Shown: piece by piece, positions 9,394-16,998 of the stretch
How positions within the stretch are numbered: the stretch's first letter is position 1
How the letters are laid out: each line of letters opens with the position of its first letter
Assembly (NCBI RefSeq): GCF_001422985.1
Contig: NZ_LMNL01000023.1
Span: 10,516 to 74,515 of the forward strand
From: Methylobacterium sp. Leaf117
GTDB taxonomy: Bacteria > Pseudomonadota > Alphaproteobacteria > Rhizobiales > Beijerinckiaceae
Reading direction: 5' to 3'
DNA length: 64,000 nucleotides
Program-made: the position numbers and the translations under genes
The notes under the pieces: generated by a model
Databases searched by the model: none
What the model was told of the DNA's origin: nothing
Seen by the model: the letters and a program-made list of their open reading frames with translations, nothing else

Positions 9394-10722
9394 TTATTTG
9401 GCGGATGGCTTGAACTCGTACTCGAGTTTCAGCGCAATCTCGACCGTATCCCCGGGCTGAAGCGACGCATCTTCGTCCGCCTGAAGGATCTCGACACCAG
9501 AACCGCCCCGACGGTGAATGATTACCTGAGGCTTTCCGCCGGTCCCACGCACCATCTGTGATCGGACGACGCCGGTGTAGAGGAGTTTTTCGCCGACCGC
9601 GGAGAGCTTGCTGCGGGTCTGGGCGAGCTTGACGGTTGCATCCTGAATGTCGCGCATCAGGTCGGCCCGGCGCTGGTCGGAGAGCCGCGCGACACTGCGT
9701 TGGGCTTCCAGCAGATCCCGCTTCGCACGCTCAGTTTCGACGCCCGTCTGAAGCGCCCGCGTGGCTGTCGTGAGACTCAGGCGCCGCGTTTCGACCGCGC
9801 GGGTCAACGGAACCACGCCGCGTTTGTTGAGATCGGCGATGCGCTCGATCTCATCGACGTCGAGTTTCGCCGCCTCGGTATCCTTGCGATACTGATCCTG
9901 AATAGCCGTCAAACGCTCTTCGGTGATGCGTTGCGCATTCTTGAGGTGTGCGGTTTCCTTGGAATAATCATCGAGCCGCGACTTCAGCAGGCCCTGCTCG
10001 TTCTGGAGGATTTTTTCCTGGGTCGAGGCCGGAATGGGCAGCTTCTCCAGGCCGGTCTCGTCCAATTGCTGCTTTCCGTCGAGTTCCGTCCGCAGCCGGG
10101 CGATCGTCGCTTGCCCCTGGGCGAGGTCGATCCACAGGTTCTCGTACTCGCCGCGAAGGTCAGCCGTCGCCAGGATCGGGCTGTCCATCCGGAAGCGCTG
10201 CAGGTCGTAGCCGCCCGCGAGCGACACGGCCTGACGCACGCTCAAGCCAGGCGTGTAGCGCTGCTCACCGGGCTTGCTGACATCGCCCGTTACGTAGATC
10301 GGTCGATAATCCGCGATGACCAGCGAAATCTCGCCCGGTGCCACAACCGTCTGCTGTTCACCGTTCCCCGAGGTTCGCATGTTCAGCGATTGGCGTGGCA
10401 GGGCCTCCCGCACCAGATCCCTGACCTCCGCGACCGTCTTGCCTTGGGCCTTGATGTCGCCGGCCAGGGGAACCGAGATATCACCGTCGATCGTGACGGG
10501 GAGGCGCTGGCGGAGTTCGGGAATGCCGGCCACCGACAGTTCCAGGGTGTCACCCGGCTGGAGCCTGTATTCGGCTGCGCTCACGGGTGATGTGAAGCCG
10601 GTGACCGCAGCAAGGACCGCCAGCGCAAGGGACCGCACCGGATGAGCGGGACGCTTCGACGCTGCCGTGGCGTATGTCAGCTGTCCGTTCAACCTTACTG
10701 TCCACCGCTCGAAGACCGTCAT
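9394..10722 (-). CDS. ExoF-like polysaccharide export protein (Poly_export/SLBB with coiled coil)
   Basis: The product has 442 residues. After the chosen ATG (10722) come a basic segment and a hydrophobic core (SLALAVLAAVTGFTSPVSA) that looks like a signal peptide. A Poly_export domain opens with YRLQPGDTLELSVAGIPEL, and an SLBB region follows (IYVTGDVSKPGEQRYTPG). Roughly residues 200-350 are heptad-like helices, and the C-terminal part ends with QPGDTVEIALK. This layout fits rhizobial ExoF, an envelope partner of the ExoP co-polymerase in EPS export. A longer frame runs to 10791, but its first 23 residues are Arg-rich and unlike a signal sequence. The gene lies downstream of prsDE on the same strand. 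Confidence 0.82.
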   Translation of the reverse strand: MTVFERWTVRLNGQLTYATAASKRPAHPVRSLALAVLAAVTGFTSPVSAAEYRLQPGDTLELSVAGIPELRQRLPVTIDGDISVPLAGDIKAQGKTVAEVRDLVREALPRQSLNMRTSGNGEQQTVVAPGEISLVIADYRPIYVTGDVSKPGEQRYTPGLSVRQAVSLAGGYDLQRFRMDSPILATADLRGEYENLWIDLAQGQATIARLRTELDGKQQLDETGLEKLPIPASTQEKILQNEQGLLKSRLDDYSKETAHLKNAQRITEERLTAIQDQYRKDTEAAKLDVDEIERIADLNKRGVVPLTRAVETRRLSLTTATRALQTGVETERAKRDLLEAQRSVARLSDQRRADLMRDIQDATVKLAQTRSKLSAVGEKLLYTGVVRSQMVRGTGGKPQVIIHRRGGSGVEILQADEDASLQPGDTVEIALKLEYEFKPSAK

Positions 10723-10882
10723 ACCATCTGCATCCCTGCCGCACCGGAGCCTGGCTGGCGGTGCGGCGTGCCTCAAGAAAAACCTACGCACCGTCGTCGT
10801 CTCGCGATCTCAAGGTGCCGTGTCGCATGTGCGGCACGGCTGAGGCGCCTGACCCTCATGCCTTATCTATCGCTTTCGCCAT

Positions 10883-10918
10883 GTCTAGCGTTCCCGTCAG
10901 GTCTAGCGTTCCCGCCAG
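10883..10918. repeat. 18-bp tandem duplication across the prsE stop codon
   Basis: gtctagcgttcccgtcag (10883-10900) is followed by gtctagcgttcccgccag (10901-10918), 17 of 18 bases identical. The TAG stop of the PrsE gene lies in the right copy, and the left copy supplies a second in-frame TAG 18 bases further on. Confidence 0.9.
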
Positions 10919-12285
10919 GTTTTGGCGATCTGGTCGGTCAGCGGTTTGGTCAAGTAGGAGAGGACTGTGCGCTCGCCGATCTGCATGAACGTTTCGACGG
11001 GCATGCCCGGAACGAGGCGCAGATTGTTCAGACGCGCCTTCTGATCCTCCGGGATTCGGATACGCGCCGAGTAGTAGCTCACACCGGTCTTGGTGTCGTG
11101 CGTCACATCCGCAGCGACGCGTGAGACCTCGCCGTTGATTTCGGGCGTCGTGCGCGTGTTGAAAGCCGGAAATCGGAGAAGGGCCTTCTGCTCCAGGCGC
11201 ACATTGTCGATGTCCTGGGGTTGGATCTTCACGTCGACAACCAATTGGTCCGCTTCCGGAACGATCAGCATCGCGGGTTCGGTCGCAACCACGAGGCCGC
11301 CGATGGTGTGCACCGTCAGCTCATGGACCGTTCCGTCCTGGGGCGCGCGCATATCGATCCGCTTCAGCATATCCAGCGCGGCCACCTTCTTCTCGCTCAG
11401 TTCCGACCATTTGCCGCGGATCTCGGACAGGTCCTTGCTGACCTCCGTGCGTAGATCCTGATCGACCTGAAAGATCTGGAGCTCGATCTCGGTCATCTTG
11501 CCCTGCGCCGAGGCGATGGAGGCGGAGAGCTGGCCGCGCTCGCCCTCGAGACGGGCGGCATCGCGCTCGAGCGAGGTCACGCGGGCATACGGCACGAGGT
11601 TCTTCGCGAAGAGCTCATTCACACCTTTGAGTTCCTGGGTGATCAGGCTGATCTCACGGTCCTTGGCAAAGGTCTGCTTGGTGAGGCCCTTCACTTCCTG
11701 GCGAAGCTGATCGATGCGCTCGCGGAACTGGGCTTTTTGCCCCTCACGCCCGGAGAGCCGCGTGCTGAACAGGCGTTCCTCACCGTCGATCAGGCGCGCC
11801 ACCGATGGATCGGTCGCCGCACGCTCCATTAGGTCCGGTGGAAAGACGACGGCCCGGACGCCGTCGCGTTCGGCTTCGTCCCGTGCACGGCGGGCATCCA
11901 GTTCATCCAACGCCTTCAGGATGATCTCCAGATTGGAGCGGGTCTGCGTCTCGTCCAGACGGATGAGGATGTCGCCGGCCTTGACCTTCGAGCCCTCGCG
12001 CACGAGCAGCTGGCCGATCACGCCCCCGGTCGGATGCTGGACCTTCTTCACATCGGATTCGACCACGAGCTGGCCGGGCGCGATGACAGCGGCGGAGATG
12101 TTCGTGAAGACCGCCCAGCCGGCGACGCCGAAGACCAGGACCGCCCAGCTCAGCGCCAGGAGGATCATGTGGCGGTTCAGCGATCCGTGGGCTCGGGCCG
12201 GCGGAAGCTGAACCGGCGAGCGCGGAGGCGCGAAGCGGGCGATACCGGTGCCCGGTCTCAGGGAGGGAACGCTCGTCGAGGACAT
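10903..12285 (-). CDS. prsE: Type I secretion membrane fusion protein, HlyD/PrtE family
   Basis: The product has 460 residues: a short cytoplasmic N-terminus, one transmembrane helix at about 40-62 (ALSWAVLVFGVAGWAVF), then a biotinyl-lipoyl-like segment (APGQLVVESDVKKVQHPTGG). A long helical hairpin region follows (about 120-285), then beta-barrel segments ending at ERTVLSYLTKPL. This is the HlyD/PrtE adaptor that joins the inner-membrane ABC exporter to an outer-membrane TolC-type channel. The ATG at 12285 shares one base with the PrsD stop (TGATG) and has GGAG 8 bases upstream; a GTG 3 bases earlier is also possible. The two genes are translationally coupled. The TolC partner is not in the window. 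Probable cargo is the two RTX proteins near the left end. Confidence 0.9.
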   Translation of the reverse strand: MSSTSVPSLRPGTGIARFAPPRSPVQLPPARAHGSLNRHMILLALSWAVLVFGVAGWAVFTNISAAVIAPGQLVVESDVKKVQHPTGGVIGQLLVREGSKVKAGDILIRLDETQTRSNLEIILKALDELDARRARDEAERDGVRAVVFPPDLMERAATDPSVARLIDGEERLFSTRLSGREGQKAQFRERIDQLRQEVKGLTKQTFAKDREISLITQELKGVNELFAKNLVPYARVTSLERDAARLEGERGQLSASIASAQGKMTEIELQIFQVDQDLRTEVSKDLSEIRGKWSELSEKKVAALDMLKRIDMRAPQDGTVHELTVHTIGGLVVATEPAMLIVPEADQLVVDVKIQPQDIDNVRLEQKALLRFPAFNTRTTPEINGEVSRVAADVTHDTKTGVSYYSARIRIPEDQKARLNNLRLVPGMPVETFMQIGERTVLSYLTKPLTDQIAKTWRER

Positions 12286-14150
12286 CACGCACTCTCCTGC
12301 AGGGTCAGGGCGCCGGGCACGCCATCGGCCCGCAACTGCCCCGTGGGCCGTGGTCGATTCCGATCGGATTCCGCCTCGGATGCATCGGACTGCGACGTGG
12401 GCTTCAGAATCCGCTTCAGGACATCATCCTTGGGACCGAACGCCTGGATCTGACCTTCGGAGATCAGCATCACCGTATCGAGCGCCGCCAGGGCGCTGGG
12501 CCGATGCGCGACGACGACGCAGATGCCGCCCCGTTCGCGAACACTCATGATCGCCGACGTCAGGGCGTTTTCGCCCTCATGGTCGAGGTTCGCGTTCGGT
12601 TCGTCGAGAACGACCATGAAGGGATCGCGATAGAGCGCGCGGGCCAGTCCGACGCGCTGGCGCTGCCCGGCCGAGAGGCCGATGCCGCCATCTCCGATCG
12701 CCGTCTCGTAGCCTTCGGACAGGCGCAGGATCAGGGCGTGGACTCCGGCCGCCTGTGCGGCGGCGATGATGCTCTCGGACGTCGCGTCCGGTTCGAACCG
12801 CGCGATGTTCTCCGCGATGGTGCCGGCGAACAGTTCGACCTCCTGCGGCAGGAAGCCCACATGCGGTCCGAGCTCGTTCGACGTCCATTGATCGAGCGAT
12901 GCGCCATCGATGCGGACCGACCCGCTCGCGCAGGGCCAGATCCCGACCAGTGCGCGCACCAGCGACGACTTTCCGGAGGCCGACGGTCCGATGATCCCCA
13001 AGCCCTGTCCGGCCTCAAGGGAGAACGTCGCGCCCTTGACGACGACGCGGCGCGAGCCGGGCGGCGAGATGCTCACGTTCTCGAAGGCGATGGTCTGGGT
13101 GGGGGCCGGCAGAACCTGCAGCTCCTTCTCGGGGGCATTGAGGGCCAGCGCATCCGAGAGGCGCTTCCAGGATTGGCGCGCCTGGATGAAGCTTTTCCAG
13201 TTTCCGATGACCATCTCGGCCGGCGCGAGGGCCCGTGCGACCAGGATCGAACTCGCGATGATGACGCCGCCGGTCGCCTGGTTGTTGATCACCAGGAACG
13301 CGCCCAGGGCGAGGACGCCGGATTGGAGACTCATGCGGAACACCTTGGTGAGAGAGGCGACGCCTCCGCCAAGGTCCGAAACGTTTTGCTGAATATCCAT
13401 GTATTCGCGATTGACGTGAGCCCAACGTGCGCCGAACCGGCGCCGCATGCCCATGGCGGCCAGGACCTCCGCGTTCCGCCGTCCGGCTTCCGCCAGGAGG
13501 TAGCGTCGCGATCCGTAGTGCACGCTCGACTTGATCTTCCGGCTCGTGGTCCAGTCGCTCAGGAGTGTCAGCAGGAAGAGGATCACCAGACCGACGATGG
13601 CAGCGACGCCGATCAGCGGATGGAACAGGGAGCAGATGACGATATAGACCGGCATCCAGGGCAGATCGAAGAACGCGCTCGGACCCGGTCCCGCCAGGAA
13701 GGATCGGACCTGATCGAAGTCGCGCATGGGCAGCGACCCGTCATGGTCGGACGGGCCCCGCAGAGGCGCACGCGCAACCACGTCGAAAACCCGGTGGGCG
13801 ATCGCTTCATCGACCGCCCCGGAGATTCGACCGAGGATTCGAGTCCGGAGCATCTCGAACAAACCCTGGAAGGCATACAGGACGAGGGCCAGGAGACCGA
13901 GACCGACCAGCGTCGGAATCGATCGGCTGGGAATGACGCGATCGTAAACTTCGAGCATGAAGAACGATGCGGTCAAGTATAGAATATTGATGAGGCCGCT
14001 GGTGATCGCCACGAATAGAAATGCCAAGCGGCATTTGCTGATGGCTGCCGTTATCTCGGGGGTATCCGACGTCTTATGCACAACCCTGACCTCACTTGGA
14101 ACTTGTACCGACGAACGGAGTCGAGCTGCGAACCTGGAAATGTGGCTCAC
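12285..14150 (-). CDS. prsD: Type I secretion ABC transporter, PrtD/PrsD family
   Basis: The product is a 621-residue half-transporter. Residues about 40-330 form the six-helix exporter membrane domain, without the N-terminal C39 peptidase domain found in bacteriocin exporters. The nucleotide-binding domain has Walker A GPSASGKS (388-395), the signature LSAGQ (492-496) and Walker B VVLDEP (513-518). PrtD-family exporters read uncleaved C-terminal signals of RTX proteins. It is first in a two-gene unit with prsE and lies in an exo island, as do rhizobial prsD and prsE, which export EPS glycanases. The length matches the family (about 570-620). Confidence 0.92.
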   Translation of the reverse strand: MSHISRFAARLRSSVQVPSEVRVVHKTSDTPEITAAISKCRLAFLFVAITSGLINILYLTASFFMLEVYDRVIPSRSIPTLVGLGLLALVLYAFQGLFEMLRTRILGRISGAVDEAIAHRVFDVVARAPLRGPSDHDGSLPMRDFDQVRSFLAGPGPSAFFDLPWMPVYIVICSLFHPLIGVAAIVGLVILFLLTLLSDWTTSRKIKSSVHYGSRRYLLAEAGRRNAEVLAAMGMRRRFGARWAHVNREYMDIQQNVSDLGGGVASLTKVFRMSLQSGVLALGAFLVINNQATGGVIIASSILVARALAPAEMVIGNWKSFIQARQSWKRLSDALALNAPEKELQVLPAPTQTIAFENVSISPPGSRRVVVKGATFSLEAGQGLGIIGPSASGKSSLVRALVGIWPCASGSVRIDGASLDQWTSNELGPHVGFLPQEVELFAGTIAENIARFEPDATSESIIAAAQAAGVHALILRLSEGYETAIGDGGIGLSAGQRQRVGLARALYRDPFMVVLDEPNANLDHEGENALTSAIMSVRERGGICVVVAHRPSALAALDTVMLISEGQIQAFGPKDDVLKRILKPTSQSDASEAESDRNRPRPTGQLRADGVPGALTLQESA

Positions 14151-14547
14151 GAAAAGATTAAGCGCACCCTCCGCGGGTCACTCAAGAGTTGGTGTTCCCT
14201 ATCTGCGGGTCCGATCAAGGACCCGATTTCTTCAAGGGCATAGGAACGTGTCTGAAAAACGATGTCGCTTCTGAATCCTGAAAACGGCAAAGTGGGATCG
14301 ATAACTGATGTTGCGTTTCGGCTCAACTGACAGCCAAAGTCGATCGGAGTTTGTTCTTGAGACGGTAAACCCGTCGCCCGGCATCGGCACGGACATGTCT
14401 CGGAAAAACACCGATGGAGCGGGTGCGCGAAGCCCTCGACGGGCGCGCGGCGACCTTCGCTGGTCTTGCCCGCTCCGAAGAAGTTGGTTGCCTCTGCCGT
14501 CTATCGATTGGGCGATCAATCGAATCGGGGCTGGCGCCTCAGCGTCG
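14151..14547. other. Intergenic region upstream of prsDE, no gene seen
   Basis: These 397 bases lie between the end of the ExoA-like gene and the start of prsD, both on the minus strand. The stretch should contain the prsDE promoter. Frames inside it are short and unrecognised. Confidence 0.5.
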
Positions 14548-15540
14548 TTACGCCGAGGCGCTGCGCCGAAGCCCGGCTTCGATTGCCATTTTGACGAATC
14601 CCACCGACCAGCTCACATGCATGGCGGCTGCGGCGACCCCCATGCCGAGAACGGCTGGATCGCGCGTGCGAACCGACGCGAAGACCGACCATCCGGAGTA
14701 GAGGCAGGCATAGGCGATCGGCACCAGGGCGGCTTCTGGAATGACCGGGATCGCGATCAGGCTGGCAAGTGCGGAGCCGCTGATCAGCAGCGGCGCCAAT
14801 TGCCTGAGCTTGGGCCGGCTGCGGTGTGCAATCATGTTTCGCGCTCTGCCCCGCCCGTAATTGAAGTATTGCTTCGAGAGGCTGTCGAGTCGTCCGCGCG
14901 GATAGTAGGTGATCATCGCCTCGGCGCAGAGCCAGATCCGGCCGCCCGCCGCGACCGCCCGCACATCGAATTCCGCATCTTCGTTGTGGGTGAAGGTTTC
15001 GTCGTAGCCGCCGATGCGCAAGAAGAAGGACCTGCGGAAGGCCGCATGGTGCCCGTGATCGACAAATCGGGATTCGGTGTTGCGCCGATGGGCCGAACCG
15101 CCATTCCCCAGCAGGCTGTTCTGGGCCGCCGCCACAGCCCGCTGGAAAGGCTGAAGGCCCACCGTACGCATGGGAACGACCACGGTTTCGGCCTCATGGT
15201 CGCGCAGGGCCTCGACGCAGAGCGAGACGAAGTCGTTCGGGTAATCGGCATGCGCATCCGCCCGCACCAGGATTGCACCCGGCATCGATGAGGCAGCGAC
15301 CAAATTGACCGCGGCGGATTGGATGCGCTTGGGATTCTCCACCAATCTAACAACCGCATGAGCGCTGCAGAGATCGCGTGCGATCTGGCGCGTCGCGTCC
15401 GTGCTGCCGCCATCCGCGATCACGATGGCGGTGATGGCCTTGCAATCCTGGCGCAGGAGCGCGTCAATACAGGTCTTGAGGTGCTTTTCCTCGTTCAACA
15501 CTGGAACGACGACAATAACTCCATCATCCGGTGATGACAT
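14548..15540 (-). CDS. exoA: ExoA-like family 2 glycosyltransferase
   Basis: The product has 330 residues, the same length as rhizobial ExoA. The GT2 fold starts with VIVVVPVLNEEKHLKTCIDAL, then the nucleotide site IADGGSTDAT, the RADAH metal-binding motif and HNEDAEFD as the acceptor or catalytic acid region. QYFNYGRGRARN, a QxxRW-like motif region, is followed by two or three transmembrane helices near the C-terminus. ExoA transfers glucose in beta-1,3 linkage to the lipid-linked galactose in succinoglycan assembly. I chose ATG 15540 (GGAG 7 bases upstream) over the longer frame from 15597. Family assignment is strong; the exact linkage is inferred. Confidence 0.85.
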   Translation of the reverse strand: MSSPDDGVIVVVPVLNEEKHLKTCIDALLRQDCKAITAIVIADGGSTDATRQIARDLCSAHAVVRLVENPKRIQSAAVNLVAASSMPGAILVRADAHADYPNDFVSLCVEALRDHEAETVVVPMRTVGLQPFQRAVAAAQNSLLGNGGSAHRRNTESRFVDHGHHAAFRRSFFLRIGGYDETFTHNEDAEFDVRAVAAGGRIWLCAEAMITYYPRGRLDSLSKQYFNYGRGRARNMIAHRSRPKLRQLAPLLISGSALASLIAIPVIPEAALVPIAYACLYSGWSVFASVRTRDPAVLGMGVAAAAMHVSWSVGFVKMAIEAGLRRSASA

Positions 15541-15810
15541 TTCACTGCTCCAGCCTTCGAACGTGTAATTTTTACGAAATATTAATTGGTGCGTCAATGT
15601 TTTATGTAATTCTGCGGCGATGTATCAAATTAACCTTGACGGCCGACGCTGTGCATTGGAGCGGGCGGATGAACGCAACCTCGACTACATCGGCATCGCG
15701 AGATTGAGCCGGTTGCCGGTCGAGCCTATGTCACGCACGGACCACCCGCCGGGTAAGGGATGGAGACGGTCCGCAGCATCGAGTTCACGTGTCTAAGAGC
15801 CCTGAAAACG

Positions 15811-16779
15811 TTAGCGCGCGGAGCGCCGCAACTGCTCGAGGCGATCGAGCATTCGTTCCTGAAGCGTCTTCACGGTCGATTCACGACTGGGCGCTGTCAG
15901 GCGCGACGAGAGGTCAATCAGAGCTTGCGCCGTCCGCTCCGGCGACATGTTCAGAAAACGGCTCATGACACCGGTCTGCTTGATCCATCCCTTCGCGCGA
16001 TCCTGAAGACGCGGCGGTTTGGGTTCCGAAGTTCGCCGCCGCATCTCCTCCATCGCGGCACCCTCGGTGATGCCGATCGTGTCGCCGAACGGCGCTCCCG
16101 GTCGGCCGTACTTGAGGATCCCCTGAGCGGTGGGAGGCGGGACGATCGTGACCGAGAGTTTGTGGCCACAGGACATGGCCCAGTCGAGCCATTTGGAAAT
16201 CTGGAAGTTGCCCGTTGTCGCAAACGCGGCCCATTCGACACCGTAGGTATCAGCCAGGATGGCACCGTGCAGGGACTCCGTGAGAACGCAGCGCGCTTCG
16301 GTGATGCGACCGATGACGGATTCGGGTGAGCCGCGCGGGTCTAGGAGTTCGAATCCGGTCAGGCGCGCGATCTCGTTCCAGCTCGGATCATTCAGGCTTT
16401 CCCAATGCGGGATTATCAGCACGCCGCGCTCGCTCACGCGCTTGCGCGGAAAACCTTCGGCCAGGGGAGTGATGACCGCCCCATCCGAAATGGCGATATC
16501 CGGGGCGAGACCGAGATGCCGGGCGGACAAGGGCCCGCGCACGCACCAGTAGGTGACGTCGAGGCCGGACCAGCGGCTCAGCGGATCGTTCCCGGCTCCG
16601 CTGGAGAAGACGTTCAGCTTGGTTTGCGGCGCGCAGGGGAAGCCGATGATCGTACCGATGCCGACAAACGCTTCTTTCGTGCTGTCGTCGAATAGATCGG
16701 GGGCAAAATGCGGCCACAGCTTGGCATTCAGATCATCTCCGAAGTTGGGAACCTTGGTATGATAGTATCGTAGTTTCAA
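15811..16779 (-). CDS. exoV: ExoV-like polysaccharide pyruvyl transferase
   Basis: The product is a 322-residue soluble protein. It opens with LRYYHTKVPNFGDDLNAKLW, the NxGDD-type start of the polysaccharide pyruvyl transferase family, followed by FVGIGTIIG, FSSGAGNDPL and VRGPLSARHLGL. The C-terminal half has TESLHGAILADTYGVEW, the conserved S-L-H-G-x-I-x-A-D motif. ExoV adds a pyruvate ketal to the terminal glucose of succinoglycan from phosphoenolpyruvate, which makes the EPS acidic. Residues after about 240 are charged and helical. It lies on the minus strand, about 270 bases upstream of exoA in the direction of transcription. Confidence 0.88.
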   Translation of the reverse strand: MKLRYYHTKVPNFGDDLNAKLWPHFAPDLFDDSTKEAFVGIGTIIGFPCAPQTKLNVFSSGAGNDPLSRWSGLDVTYWCVRGPLSARHLGLAPDIAISDGAVITPLAEGFPRKRVSERGVLIIPHWESLNDPSWNEIARLTGFELLDPRGSPESVIGRITEARCVLTESLHGAILADTYGVEWAAFATTGNFQISKWLDWAMSCGHKLSVTIVPPPTAQGILKYGRPGAPFGDTIGITEGAAMEEMRRRTSEPKPPRLQDRAKGWIKQTGVMSRFLNMSPERTAQALIDLSSRLTAPSRESTVKTLQERMLDRLEQLRRSAR

Positions 16780-16998
16780 GGTAGGTTCCTAAATTTGCGG
16801 ATAAGCGCGTCCGTGAACGCCTTGCATTGTCTGTTCATCCAAATCCACTGTCCAAGTCGTGTCGGTTCGTCGGATTGGATTCGGAAAGAGAAGATTATTA
16901 CTTAGGTGGCAACGGATGGATCTTGCCGTTCCGTCGAGGGCGTCAAACGGTTCAGTCAGCCTCGATGCAAGCGCTGATCAATCCCTGTCCGGCGTCTG

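Noticed and set aside
12504..13982. A 492-codon plus-strand open frame opposite prsD
   Set aside because: It is antisense to the ABC transporter with all its Walker and signature motifs intact on the other strand; it has no recognisable protein features.
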